Numbered from the stretch's first letter, positions 36,534 through 44,863 are shown. The stretch: DNA of 64,000 nucleotides from Cellulomonas sp. SG140 (GCF_025770785.1 NZ_JANZLA010000001.1:186001-250000); one strand, 5' to 3'. Numbers and translations are program-made. The notes: a model not told the origin generated them from the sequence alone.

Positions 36534-37034
36534 TCAGCGCCGCCCGTCCTGGCCGGCCGGCGTGCGCGGCGGGCTCGTACGGTCGGTCCAGGACACGACG
36601 GACCGCGGCAGCAGGCACGCGACCACCAAGACCCCGAGAGCGGCCCCGACCGCGGGCCACGGCGCCGGCGCGGTGCGCCATGAAGCCACCGCCATGGCGA
36701 CGACCAGCACGTGCACGGTGATCACCGGGCTGCGCGCCCACCGCCGCCCGGCCAGCAGCGCCCGACCGGCGGCGGCGAGCACCGCAGCCAGACCTGCCGC
36801 GAGGACGGCGAGCGCCACCGATGCGGCAGCGAGCTGGGTCCCGCGCACGAGGACCACGAGCAGAGCGACCACGGCGGCCGCCGCGGCGAGCGCCTCCACC
36901 CAGACGGCCACCACCACCGCCCACACCAGCCGGGGCCTGCCGGCGACCTCGTCGGGCTGCCGCGGGCTACCACGTCCCGACGGCGAAGACCCGGAGGGCG
37001 ACCCCGTCGAGCGGGTGCTGGAGGAGGGTGGCAC
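36534..37034 (-). CDS. Small multi-pass membrane protein, unknown function
   Basis: A 166-residue protein with a Ser/Pro-rich N-terminus (about 30 residues), four hydrophobic helices between about 35 and 145, and a basic Pro-rich C-terminal tail. I do not recognise a family; it looks like many small actinobacterial membrane proteins. The GTG at 37034 is 7 bases after a TAGGGT box. Its stop is 8 bases from the convergent EssC-like stop. No function is proposed. Confidence 0.7.
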   Translation of the reverse strand: MPPSSSTRSTGSPSGSSPSGRGSPRQPDEVAGRPRLVWAVVVAVWVEALAAAAAVVALLVVLVRGTQLAAASVALAVLAAGLAAVLAAAGRALLAGRRWARSPVITVHVLVVAMAVASWRTAPAPWPAVGAALGVLVVACLLPRSVVSWTDRTSPPRTPAGQDGRR

Positions 37035-37041
37035 GGCGACG

Positions 37042-37047
37042 ACCCTA
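37042..37047 (-). promoter_or_regulatory. -10 box, leaderless start of small membrane protein
   Basis: TAGGGT on the minus strand lies 7 bases before the GTG at 37034. Confidence 0.5.
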
Positions 37048-37079
37048 CGGCCCCGGGGGCCGTATAGCAGATCCCGGAC

Positions 37080-37101
37080 GTGACGATGACCAGACCGTCA
37101 C
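37080..37101. promoter_or_regulatory. Inverted repeat upstream of whiB1 (distal)
   Basis: GTGACG and CGTCAC are separated by 10 bases. The arms match those of the proximal repeat at 37321-37343, suggesting one dimeric regulator with two sites. Confidence 0.4.
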
Positions 37102-37320
37102 CAGAATGCCTAGGTCCTTTGTCCTACGTTCACCGGCCGGCAACCTTCGCCCACCGGGGTGACCTGGCCCACATCGCCTCGACGCCAGGGCCGCGCCGCG
37201 TGCGATCACCGCGGCACCCCTGGTCAGCGCCCTGATTCGGCAATTCATGGGCTGACCTGGACGAACGTCCGGACATACCCCCACCCGGTGGCGTCCGGTC
37301 CGCTCAGCACGTGCACAGGT

Positions 37321-37343
37321 GTGACGAACGCCTCACTCGTCAC
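37321..37343. promoter_or_regulatory. Inverted repeat upstream of whiB1 (proximal)
   Basis: GTGACGA and TCGTCAC are separated by 9 bases, a perfect 7-base inverted repeat about 145 bases before the whiB1 ATG. The spacing does not fit a standard CRP site. Confidence 0.45.
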
Positions 37344-37487
37344 GGGTCGAAACGTTCCCGTAACCCTTGTGCGGGCCCGCCGCGGATGTGAACCTTGACG
37401 CAGCAAGTCATCCCACCCCCACTTTCTCGCGGCCGTCCGCCATGCCCCCGACCGGGCAGCCGGGCCGTCGTGTGCCAAGGAGATGTC

Positions 37488-37736
37488 ATGGACTGGCGCC
37501 ACCGCGCAGCGTGCCTCGACGAGGACCCCGAGCTCTTCTTCCCGATCGGCAACACCGGCCCCGCGCTCGTGCAGATCGAGGAGGCCAAGGCGGTCTGTCG
37601 TCGCTGCGAGGTCGTAGACACCTGCCTGAAGTGGGCGATCGAGACCGGTCAGGACGCCGGTGTCTGGGGCGGCCTGTCCGAGGACGAGCGTCGGGCCCTC
37701 AAGCGCCGCACCGCACGCCAGCGCCGCGCCGGCTGA
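37488..37736 (+). CDS. whiB1: WhiB1-type iron-sulfur transcription factor
   Basis: An 82-residue 4Fe-4S regulator. In mycobacteria WhiB1 is essential, binds the primary sigma factor and reacts with nitric oxide. All four cluster cysteines are at the family positions (Cys9, Cys37, Cys40, Cys46). The GVWGG turn and the basic RRALKRR tail are present, and the protein starts MDWRHRAACLDEDPELFF, very close to WhiB1. The ATG at 37488 has AAGGAG at good spacing; the longer frame from 37395 is ignored. The convergent neighbour is a PdtaS-type kinase, the same neighbour as in Mycobacterium tuberculosis (Rv3219/Rv3220c). Confidence 0.94.
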   Translation: MDWRHRAACLDEDPELFFPIGNTGPALVQIEEAKAVCRRCEVVDTCLKWAIETGQDAGVWGGLSEDERRALKRRTARQRRAG

Positions 37737-37825
37737 GCTGAGCGCAGTACCCGAGCAGCCCGCCCGCGTCGGCGTCCCGCGCGGACCGACCGCGATCGGC
37801 CGCTGCTCCGCACCCGATCGAGCCT

Positions 37826-37858
37826 CAGGACCGGCCGCCGACTGGCGAGCCGGTCCTG
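37826..37858. terminator. Bidirectional hairpin terminator, whiB1/pdtaS
   Basis: A perfect 10-base-pair stem CAGGACCGGC/GCCGGTCCTG with a 13-base loop lies between the convergent stops. Confidence 0.7.
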
Positions 37859-37882
37859 CTGCTCTCGGGGGAGCACCGCAGA

Positions 37883-39367
37883 TCAGGCCACGGTGGCCGC
37901 ATCCCGGTTGACCCGCAGCCGAGCCTCGAGCTCGACGCTGGTGCCGCCGCCGGGCCGCGGACGCCACGCGATCGACCCCCGCAGCTCGTTCCGCACCAGC
38001 GTCGAGACGATCTGGGTACCGAGCCCGCTGCCGGCTCCCTTCTCGCTCGGGACGCCGGCACCGTCATCGGCAACCGTCACGTGCAGCAGATCCCCCGCCC
38101 GCTCGGCGGTGATCTCGACGGTCCCGGCCGCGCGTCCGCTGAACCCGTGCTCGACGGCGTTGGTCACCAGCTCGGTCAGCACCAGAGCGAGCGCCGTGGC
38201 GTCCTCGGCCCGCACCAGGCCGAAGGACCCGTGCACCCGCGTCCGTACGTGTGCGCCGTCCTGAGTGGCCACGTCGGCGGCCAGCCGCAGGCTGCGCCCG
38301 ATCAGGTCGTCGAACGGCACCGTCTCGTCGAGGGTCTGGGACAGCGTCTCGTGCACCAGAGCGATGGTGGCGACCCGGCGCTCCGCCTCGCCGAGGGCCT
38401 CGCGCGCCTCGTCGCTGCCCACCCGCCGCGACTGCAGCCGCAGCAGCGCCGCGACGGTCTGCAGGTTGTTCTTCACCCGGTGGTGGATCTCCCGGATCGT
38501 CGCGTCCTTGGTGATCAGCTCCCGTTCCCGGCGGCGGAGCTCGGAGACGTCCCGGCAGAGGAGCACCGCGCCGACACGCTCGGTCCCCTCCGTGAGGGGC
38601 ACCGCACGCAAGGACAGCGCGACGCCCCGCGTCTCGACGTCGACGCGCCACGGCGCCCGGCCCATCAGCACCAGCGGCAGCGACTCGTCGACCGTGGCGT
38701 CGGTGTCGAGCAGGTCGGTGGTCACCTCGATCAGGGAGCGTCCGACGAGGTCCCCCAGGGCGCCCAGCCGGTGGAAGCACGAGAGCGCGTTCGGGCTGGC
38801 GTAGAGCACCTCTCCCTCGCCGTTGAGCCGCACGAGGCCGTCGGCCACGCGAGGAGCGCCTCGGCGAGGCCCGGTCGGCGCATCCGCAGCGGGGAACTCG
38901 CCCCGCGCCACCATCCCGAGCAGGTCGTCGGCGGCCTCGACGAAGTTGAGCTCGAGCCGGCTCGGTGTCCGCGCGCCGCCCAGGTTGGTCTGGCGGGCCA
39001 GCACCGCGACGGCCCGTCCCTTGCGGACCACCGGCACGGCTTCTTCCCGCACGGCGTACTCGCCGAACCAGCGAGGCTCGCGCGACCGCTGCGACCGCTG
39101 CTCGTCCAGGGCCCGGAGAAGCTGCGCCCGCTGCCCCTCGGGCACCAGGGAGCCGACCACGTCGTCGTAGTGCACCGTCGCTGCCGTCGACGGGCGCACC
39201 TGCGCGACCGCCACGAAGTCGCCGTCGACGGTGGGCAGCCACAGCACCAGGTCCGCGAAGGCCAGGTCGGAGATCACCTGCCAGTCCCCGACCAGCAGGT
39301 GCAGCCACTCCAGGTCGGCCGGTTCCAGGCTGCCGTACCGGTCGGCGAGCGTGCTCAGGGTTGACAC
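37883..39367 (-). CDS. pdtaS: Cytosolic sensor histidine kinase, PdtaS type
   Basis: A 494-residue soluble HWE/HisKA_2-class kinase. In mycobacteria PdtaS phosphorylates the RNA-binding antiterminator PdtaR. The N-terminal 150 residues form a GAF-like sensor, and a PAS-like domain follows (about 165-285). The phospho-accepting His is in REIHHRVKNNLQT near residue 295, and the ATPase domain has LVTNAVEHGF near 403, DDGAGV and GSGLGTQIV. No transmembrane helix is seen. The GTG at 39367 lies 6 bases after TACCCT. A PdtaR-like ANTAR regulator is not in the window. Synteny with whiB1 supports the name. Confidence 0.9.
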   Translation of the reverse strand: MSTLSTLADRYGSLEPADLEWLHLLVGDWQVISDLAFADLVLWLPTVDGDFVAVAQVRPSTAATVHYDDVVGSLVPEGQRAQLLRALDEQRSQRSREPRWFGEYAVREEAVPVVRKGRAVAVLARQTNLGGARTPSRLELNFVEAADDLLGMVARGEFPAADAPTGPRRGAPRVADGLVRLNGEGEVLYASPNALSCFHRLGALGDLVGRSLIEVTTDLLDTDATVDESLPLVLMGRAPWRVDVETRGVALSLRAVPLTEGTERVGAVLLCRDVSELRRRERELITKDATIREIHHRVKNNLQTVAALLRLQSRRVGSDEAREALGEAERRVATIALVHETLSQTLDETVPFDDLIGRSLRLAADVATQDGAHVRTRVHGSFGLVRAEDATALALVLTELVTNAVEHGFSGRAAGTVEITAERAGDLLHVTVADDGAGVPSEKGAGSGLGTQIVSTLVRNELRGSIAWRPRPGGGTSVELEARLRVNRDAATVA

Positions 39368-39373
39368 CGGACC

Positions 39374-39379
39374 AGGGTA
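39374..39379 (-). promoter_or_regulatory. -10 box, leaderless start of pdtaS
   Basis: TACCCT on the minus strand lies 6 bases before the GTG at 39367. Confidence 0.5.
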
Positions 39380-39493
39380 GGCGGCGAACGACCCGCCGCC
39401 GTGACCCGCGGCGGGATACCCTCACCCTCACCGACAAGCGCCCAGCGTCCCGCGGGCGCGGGTGGTGACGGACCCCCTGCGAGGAGGCTCACC

Positions 39494-39997
39494 GTGCAGC
39501 TGCGCGTGACCCTGGACCTGCCCACCGACCTCGCCGGCGCGGGTCGGATGCTCGCAGACCCCGGCTACGTGCGCGCCAAGGTCGCCGCGACCGGGGACCC
39601 TGACGGCGAGGTGGTGGTGGCCGGCTCGCCGGCGGACGGGTTCACGGTCACGACGCGACGCTCGCTGCCGACGGACCAGATCCCGGCGCAGCTGCGGTCC
39701 TTCGTCGGGGCGCGGATCGACGTGCGACAGGTCGAGGCGTGGGACGAGCCCGACGAGGACGGTCGCCACGGCACCGTGGTGGTCGAGGTCGTCGGTGCGC
39801 CGGTGCGGCTGACGGGCCGTACCAGCCTGCGTGCCGTGACTCCGTACAGCTGCACGCTGACCTACGACGGTGAGCTGCGCGCCGCGGTGCCGCTGTTCGG
39901 CGCCGCGGTCGAGAAGGCGGCGGCAGGCGCCGTCCGGGACGCGCTCGTGGCCGAGCAGGCCGTCGCCGCCCAGTGGCTGGCGGAGAACGCCCACTAG
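39494..39997 (+). CDS. DUF2505 domain protein
   Basis: A 167-residue soluble protein of the actinobacterial DUF2505 family, whose predicted fold is START/SRPBCC-like (a helix-grip lipid or small-ligand pocket). It starts QLRVTLDLPTDLAGAG; later strands alternate (VVVEVVGAPVRLTG, TLTYDGELRAAVPLFG), and a C-terminal amphipathic helix follows. The GTG at 39494 has AGGAGG at good spacing. It is divergent from pdtaS, with 126 bases between them. The function is unknown. Confidence 0.75.
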   Translation: MQLRVTLDLPTDLAGAGRMLADPGYVRAKVAATGDPDGEVVVAGSPADGFTVTTRRSLPTDQIPAQLRSFVGARIDVRQVEAWDEPDEDGRHGTVVVEVVGAPVRLTGRTSLRAVTPYSCTLTYDGELRAAVPLFGAAVEKAAAGAVRDALVAEQAVAAQWLAENAH

Positions 39998-40025
39998 GGC
40001 GGACGAGGCGGCGAACCCGCCGGCC

Positions 40026-41084
40026 TCAGCTCGAGGCCCGGACCACGAGGGTCGCCGGGAACACCTCGGGCTCCCGGGGCGGTCCGCCCGCGAGCAGGTC
40101 GAGCAGCCGCTCGCCGGCGGCCCGCGCCATCGCCACCGCGGGCTGCACGACCGTCGTCAACGGCGGGTGCGCCGTGGCCGCCACCCCCAGGTCGTCGTAC
40201 CCGACGACCGCCACGTCCTCCGGCACACGCTTCCCGCGCGCGGCCAGCGCGGCCATCGCCCCGACGGCGATGAGGTCCGAGGCGGCCACGATGCCGTCGA
40301 CGTCCGGGTGCTCGTCCAGGAGCCGGTGCGTGGCCGCCTGCCCGCCCGCGAGCGTGAAGTCGGTGTGCACGATCGCGTCCACCGGCCGACCCTTCTCGGT
40401 CAGCGCGTGCCGCCAGCCCGCGAGCCGGTCGATGCCGGCCGACATGTCCGGCGGTCCGGCGATCGTCGCGATGCGCCGCCGGCCGGTGTCGATCAGGTGG
40501 CGGGTCGCCTGGACCGCACCGTCGACGTTGTCCGTGTCGACGTACTGCTCGAGCCCGGAAGAGGCGCCGACCAGCGGCCGGCCCACGAACACGAGCGGTT
40601 GGGGCAGCTGCGCCAGGACGGGATCGAGGTCTCCCCCGCGGTGGTGGGAGACCACGATCGCGCCGTCGACGTGACCGCCCTGCAGGAACCGCAGCGTCCG
40701 CTCCGACTGCCCGGGTCGCGCGATCACCAGCACCACCTGCACGTCGGAGTCGGCGAGCGAGCTCGACAGCCCTTGGAGCACGGCCAGCACGAACGGGTCC
40801 GACAGGGCCAGCTCGTCCGGCTCGGGCACCACCAGCGCGATCGAGTCGGTGCGACGCGTCACCAACGACCGTGCCGCACGGTTCGGCGAGTAGCCGAGGT
40901 CGAGCACGGCGGCGTTGACCGCGGCCAGGGCCGCGGGCGAGACGCGATCACCGCCGTTGATCGCCCGCGACGCCGTGGACCGGGAGACGCCTGCCCGTGC
41001 CGCGACCTCCTCGAGGGTGGGAGGGACCACGGCGACCCCACCGTGCTGGTGCGTCTGGCGGGGCCGCTCGTCCCTCAGCCGCAC
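40026..41084 (-). CDS. LacI-family repressor, CelR/CebR-like (copy 1)
   Basis: Sugar-responsive repressor of 352 residues. The helix-turn-helix spans about 23-48 (TLEEVAARAGVSRSTASRA), followed by the hinge RAARSLVTRRTD, and a periplasmic-binding-protein-like sensor domain with HVDGAIVVSHHR and TIAGPPDMSAGIDRL, all reminiscent of cellobiose-responsive CelR/CebR. It is last in the importer operon: the GTG at 41084 lies 5 bases after the permease stop with AAGGG upstream. A nearly identical DNA-binding domain occurs in the divergent LacI gene at 44935, so both should read the same operators. The inducer is presumably a cello-oligosaccharide. Confidence 0.87.
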   Translation of the reverse strand: MRLRDERPRQTHQHGGVAVVPPTLEEVAARAGVSRSTASRAINGGDRVSPAALAAVNAAVLDLGYSPNRAARSLVTRRTDSIALVVPEPDELALSDPFVLAVLQGLSSSLADSDVQVVLVIARPGQSERTLRFLQGGHVDGAIVVSHHRGGDLDPVLAQLPQPLVFVGRPLVGASSGLEQYVDTDNVDGAVQATRHLIDTGRRRIATIAGPPDMSAGIDRLAGWRHALTEKGRPVDAIVHTDFTLAGGQAATHRLLDEHPDVDGIVAASDLIAVGAMAALAARGKRVPEDVAVVGYDDLGVAATAHPPLTTVVQPAVAMARAAGERLLDLLAGGPPREPEVFPATLVVRASS

Positions 41085-41089
41085 GGTGC

Positions 41090-42013
41090 TCAGCCCTTCA
41101 CCGCTCCCTGCATGATGCCCGACACCAGCTGGCGACCGGCCAGGATGAACATCACGAGCAACGGGAGCACGGAGACGAACACACCGGCCATCACCTGCGA
41201 GTAGTCGGCGTAGTAGTGGGCCTGGAGCATCTTCAGCGCCACTGGCAGCGTGGTCCGTCCTGGCACCGCACCGAGCACGACCAGGGGCCAGAAGTAGTTC
41301 GTCCAGTTGGCGACGAACGCGAACAGGCCGAGCATCGTGGCAGCCGGACGAGCCGCGGGGAGCGCGATCGACCAGAACGTGCGGAACATCGAGGCACCGT
41401 CGACGCGGGCGGCCTCGATCAGCTCGTACGGCAGCGCGCCCTCGAGGTACTGGGTCATCCAGAACACGCCGAACGCCGTGACGAGCGCCGGCAGGATGAC
41501 CGCCGGCAGCTTGCCGATGAGGTGCAGCTGCTTCATCACCAGGAACAGCGGGACCACACCGAGCTGGGTGGGGATCGCCGTGGTGGCGATGACGAAGACC
41601 AGCAGCGGACCACGGCCGCGGAACCGGAGCTTGGCGAACGAGTAGCCGGCCAGGGTGGAGAACAGCACCACGGACACGGCCGTGACGGTCGACACGATGA
41701 TCGAGTTCACCAGCGCGGGCCAGAAGCCGATGTCGGAGTTGATGACCGACAGCATGTTCTCGAACAGGTGCGACCCCGGGACCAGCGACGGGATCGGGTG
41801 CCGCGCCACGTCCTCCTTGGTGGAGGAGGCGATCAGGAACGCGTAGTACAGCGGGTAGATCGCGATCAGCAGCACGATCGTGAGGATCGTGTAGGTCAGC
41901 CAGCGCGGCCGGCGCTCGGCCCCGGAGCCTCGGTGGTTCTGGCGACGAGCCGCCGCCCTGGCCGCACCACGGCCGGCGAACTGCTCGATCGAGGGGATGG
42001 AGGGCGCGCTCAT
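41090..42013 (-). CDS. Sugar ABC importer permease, MalG/CebG type
   Basis: A 307-residue inner-membrane subunit of a carbohydrate-uptake CUT1 transporter. A 35-residue basic N-terminus is followed by six predicted helices. The coupling-helix EAA loop is EAARVDGASMFRTFWSIALP, and the C-terminus ends GIMQGAVKG as in MalG-type permeases. The ATG at 42013 overlaps the stop of the partner permease (ATGA). The ATPase is not encoded here; actinomycetes commonly use a shared MsiK-type ATPase for such importers, which is an inference. Confidence 0.92.
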   Translation of the reverse strand: MSAPSIPSIEQFAGRGAARAAARRQNHRGSGAERRPRWLTYTILTIVLLIAIYPLYYAFLIASSTKEDVARHPIPSLVPGSHLFENMLSVINSDIGFWPALVNSIIVSTVTAVSVVLFSTLAGYSFAKLRFRGRGPLLVFVIATTAIPTQLGVVPLFLVMKQLHLIGKLPAVILPALVTAFGVFWMTQYLEGALPYELIEAARVDGASMFRTFWSIALPAARPAATMLGLFAFVANWTNYFWPLVVLGAVPGRTTLPVALKMLQAHYYADYSQVMAGVFVSVLPLLVMFILAGRQLVSGIMQGAVKG

Positions 42014-43017
42014 GACCGGACCTTCCGTGCCCGGCGCACGGCACCGGAGTCGGACGCGATCCGGTTGGTGAACCAGTAGTTCACCAGGGAGATCGCGAGG
42101 ATGACGAGGAACAGCAACCACGCGACCGCAGCCGACCGCCCCAGGTTGTTCTGGCTGCCCCAGCCCAGCTGGTACAGGTACATGGTCACCGTGACGAACT
42201 GGCCGTCGGCGCCGCCCGCGGTGGTCGCCGAGTTCTGCTGGTCGAACATCGTCGGCTCGTCGAAGATCTGCAGACCGCCGATGGTCGACGTGATGATGAC
42301 GAAGATCAGCGTCGGCCGGATCATCGGGATCGTCACCGAGAAGAACTGCCGGACCCGCGAGGCGCCGTCGATGATGGCTGCCTCGAAGATGTCGTTGGGG
42401 ATGGCCTGCATCGCCGCCAGGATGACCAGCGTGTTGTACCCGGTCCACCGGTAGTTGACCATGTTGGCGATCGCCAGGTGGCTCGCCAGCACGTTGGAGT
42501 GCCAGCCGACGGGGCTGATGCCGACCTTGGCGAGGATCGCGTTCATCATGCCGGACTGGTCGGAGAAGATCTGGCCGAAGATCATCGCGACGGCGACCGG
42601 CGCGACCACGTAGGGCACCAGGACGCCCATCCGCCAGAACGTGCGCGCCCGCAGGTTCGCGTTGAGCACCGCGGCGATGACCAGGGCGATGATGATCTGC
42701 GGGATCGTCGACAGCGCGAAGATGCTGAACGTGTTCCGCAGCGCCTTCCAGAAGAAGGGCTGGTGCAGCACGTCGACGTAGTTCTTGAGCCCGACGAAAG
42801 GCCCCTCACCCGTCAGCAGGTTCCACTTGTGGAGCGAGACGACGGCCGTGTACAGCAGCGGGAACAGGCCGGTGATGGCGAACAGGACGAAGAACGGCGA
42901 GATGTACAGGTAGGGCGACACCTTGACGTCCCAGCGGCCGAGCCGCTGACGCATGCCGATCCGGCGGCGAGGCCGTACGTCGCGCGGGCGCGTCGGCAAC
43001 TCAGTGATGGTGACCAT
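42010..43017 (-). CDS. Sugar ABC importer permease, MalF/CebF type
   Basis: A 335-residue partner permease with six helices. The EAA loop is EAAIIDGASRVRQFFSVTIP. The N-terminal 30 residues are basic and cytoplasmic. The ATG at 43017 follows GAGGAG. The gene lies 92 bases after the binding-protein stop, with no obvious terminator in that gap, and is followed by its MalG-type partner with a four-base overlap. Together with the lipoprotein it forms a complete CUT1 membrane and recognition unit. Confidence 0.92.
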   Translation of the reverse strand: MVTITELPTRPRDVRPRRRIGMRQRLGRWDVKVSPYLYISPFFVLFAITGLFPLLYTAVVSLHKWNLLTGEGPFVGLKNYVDVLHQPFFWKALRNTFSIFALSTIPQIIIALVIAAVLNANLRARTFWRMGVLVPYVVAPVAVAMIFGQIFSDQSGMMNAILAKVGISPVGWHSNVLASHLAIANMVNYRWTGYNTLVILAAMQAIPNDIFEAAIIDGASRVRQFFSVTIPMIRPTLIFVIITSTIGGLQIFDEPTMFDQQNSATTAGGADGQFVTVTMYLYQLGWGSQNNLGRSAAVAWLLFLVILAISLVNYWFTNRIASDSGAVRRARKVRS

Positions 43018-43109
43018 GGGGACAACTCCTCGTCCGACTTGACTGCGGGTGCACGGGCGACCAGCGGGGTCGGGACGGCGACGCCCCGACCCCGCTGGTC
43101 ATGCCGTTG

Positions 43110-44408
43110 TCAGCCGAGCTGCTTGACGGCGTCGAGGAACTTCTGCCACGAAGCCGCGGCGTTGTCCGTCTTGTCGACGTCGACCCGGGTCAGCGCCTTG
43201 CCGAACTGGTCGTTGATGTCGAAGTAGTGCGAACCGCGGTACGGCTGCTTCGAGACGGCCGAGAACCGGTTGGAGAAGATCTGGCCGGTCGGGGCGTTGT
43301 TGAAGTAGGTGTCCGTCTTGGCGGTGACCGTGGCGTCCTTGACGGCGTCGGTCTGGCTCGGGAAGTTGCCGAACTTGACGAACACCTTCGCGGCCTGGGC
43401 CGGGGCGGTCAGCCAGTCGGCGAGCGCCTTGGCCTCGGTGACGTTCTTGCCCTTGGCCGGGACCAGCAGGAACGAGCCGCCCCAGTTGGAGGAACCGCCG
43501 GGCAGGACGTCGGCGATGTCCCAGTTCTTCTGGTCGGGGGCGTCACCGGCGATGATCTGCGTCATCCACGCGGGGCACATGACGGTGGCGAACTTGTCGG
43601 ACGCGAAGGCCTTCGTCCAGTCGTCGGTCCACTGCGCGAGGTGCGCGGACTGGTCGGTGTGCGACGTCAGCATGGTGAAGACCTTGCTGGCGTTCGAGTC
43701 CGACTTGCCGACGGTGATGGAGTCGTCCGACTTGGACTCGAAGGGCTCGGCCTGCTGGTTGTTGGCCACCTGGGCGAGGGCGCCCAGGGAGTCGAACCAC
43801 GCGGCACCGGTGTTGGCGGCCATGAACTTCTGGCCGGTGGCGAAGTACTGGTCCCACGTCGCGCTCGAGCCGCCGAGCAGCGTGGCGACCTGGGCGCGGT
43901 CGGTCGGCAGGCCGGCCTTCTGGAACAGGTCCTTGCGGTAGCAGACGCCCTGCGGGCCGGAGTCGGTGCCGAGGCCGATCAGCTTGCCGGACGCGTCGGT
44001 GGCCTGAGCCATCTTCCAGTCGGGCCAGCGCTTGGCGTTGTCCGTCGTCTTGACGTCGGCGAAGAAGTCGGAGGACTTCAGCAGCTCGGGCATCCAGTCG
44101 ACGTCCGCGGCGACGATGTCGTCGGTCACGGTGCTCGTCGCGATCGCGTTCTTGACCGAGGCGCGCGCGTCGTCGGACTTGGCCGCCTTGTCGCTGACGA
44201 TCGTGACGTTCGGGTGGTCCTTCATGTACTCGGTGAAGAGGTCGGCGTAGCCGAACTCGTTGAAGGTCTGCACCTTCAGGGTGACCTTGCCGCCGGACGA
44301 CGCCGTGCTCGCGCTGTTGCTGCTGCTGCCCGTCGAGCATCCGGTCACCGCCAGGGCGATGCCGGTCAGGCCTGCGGCCGCGGCCCACACCGTGCGTGAC
44401 TTGTGCAC
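43110..44408 (-). CDS. Sugar ABC importer substrate-binding lipoprotein, CebE-like
   Basis: A 432-residue extracellular solute-binding protein (family 1). The signal peptide ends at a lipobox with Cys24 (AVTGCSTG), so the mature protein is membrane-anchored; a Ser-rich linker follows. The ligand domain starts KVTLKVQTFNEFGY. The GTG at 44408 has GGGAG at 6 bases. It is the first gene of the importer operon and lies under a TTGACA promoter with a CelR-type operator just downstream of the -10. From the operators I infer cello-oligosaccharides as substrate; the binding site itself does not prove it. Confidence 0.88.
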   Translation of the reverse strand: MHKSRTVWAAAAGLTGIALAVTGCSTGSSSNSASTASSGGKVTLKVQTFNEFGYADLFTEYMKDHPNVTIVSDKAAKSDDARASVKNAIATSTVTDDIVAADVDWMPELLKSSDFFADVKTTDNAKRWPDWKMAQATDASGKLIGLGTDSGPQGVCYRKDLFQKAGLPTDRAQVATLLGGSSATWDQYFATGQKFMAANTGAAWFDSLGALAQVANNQQAEPFESKSDDSITVGKSDSNASKVFTMLTSHTDQSAHLAQWTDDWTKAFASDKFATVMCPAWMTQIIAGDAPDQKNWDIADVLPGGSSNWGGSFLLVPAKGKNVTEAKALADWLTAPAQAAKVFVKFGNFPSQTDAVKDATVTAKTDTYFNNAPTGQIFSNRFSAVSKQPYRGSHYFDINDQFGKALTRVDVDKTDNAAASWQKFLDAVKQLG

Positions 44409-44518
44409 TGCTGACTCCCTCGTCGTCTTGACGGCAGCTCTGCCGTCAACCGGTCGTCGTCCGCACCACCCGGCGCGGACGAGGGCTGATGCCCCGTGGA
44501 CTCGCTCCCACCACCTTG

Positions 44519-44532
44519 CGGGAGCGTTCCCA
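44519..44532. promoter_or_regulatory. CelR/CebR-type operator O1
   Basis: CGGGAGCGTTCCCA matches 12 of 14 bases of the actinobacterial CelR/CebR operator TGGGAGCGCTCCCA. It sits just downstream of the importer -10 box, a position suited to repression. Confidence 0.75.
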
Positions 44533-44544
44533 CGCGCTGCCGGA

Positions 44545-44573
44545 ACCCTCTTGCGTCCCCAGGAGGCTGTCAA
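44545..44573 (-). promoter_or_regulatory. Promoter of the importer operon
   Basis: On the minus strand a perfect TTGACA (-35) is followed after 17 bases by GAGGGT (-10). The predicted start near 44538 gives a leader of about 130 bases. Confidence 0.6.
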
Positions 44574-44598
44574 GCAGCGATCAGGTGACGTTGCAGTG

Positions 44599-44612
44599 TG
44601 GGAACGCATCCA
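44599..44612. promoter_or_regulatory. CelR/CebR-type operator O2
   Basis: TGGGAACGCATCCA matches 11 of 14 bases of the consensus operator and lies upstream of the importer -35 box. Confidence 0.55.
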
Positions 44613-44711
44613 TGCAGGTCAGCGGTTTGTGATACCCAGTGACGTTACCGAATCGTTAGCCCTGCGCAGCCGCGCGGAGATCCCGCGGCCCAGCGCGTGG
44701 CACCAATTCCG

Positions 44712-44725
44712 TAGGAGCGCTTCCA
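44712..44725. promoter_or_regulatory. CelR/CebR-type operator O3
   Basis: TAGGAGCGCTTCCA matches 12 of 14 bases of the consensus, on the side of the divergent repressor gene. Confidence 0.65.
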
Positions 44726-44735
44726 GGATGGCGGA

Positions 44736-44749
44736 GGAGAGCGCTCCCA
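44736..44749. promoter_or_regulatory. CelR/CebR-type operator O4
   Basis: GGAGAGCGCTCCCA matches 12 of 14 bases of the consensus and has an intact right half. It starts 24 bases after the start of O3. Confidence 0.65.
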
Positions 44750-44857
44750 AGAGTGAGCCGCCTCGTCGGTGCGTCCGAGGACGCACCGCCCCGGGTGCCC
44801 GCGTCGCGCAGAACGAGACGCGACCGGCCCGGATGTGGATCGGCGGGCGCGCCGCGC

Positions 44858-44863
44858 TAGGTT
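44858..44863 (+). promoter_or_regulatory. -10 box of the divergent LacI gene
   Basis: TAGGTT lies about 72 bases before the ATG at 44935, which has a GGAGGAGG ribosome site. Confidence 0.4.

Larger units (their letters stand above)
37035..37487. other. 453-base control region upstream of whiB1
   Basis: No gene is seen. It holds the leaderless promoter of the small membrane protein (acccta at 37042-37047 on the plus strand) and two inverted repeats with GTGACG/CGTCAC arms. It probably also holds the whiB1 promoter, of which TTGACG at 37395 is a possible -35 without a clear -10. Confidence 0.6.

Noticed and set aside
36524-36536. TGAGCGACGCTCA palindrome as terminator between convergent genes
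   Set aside because: The single-base loop cannot fold as a normal hairpin; it arises from the two stop regions.
37320-37338. Canonical CRP site TGTGA-N6-TCACA upstream of whiB1
   Set aside because: The spacing is N8 and the outer bases do not match; the stronger signal is the GTGACGA/TCGTCAC inverted repeat.
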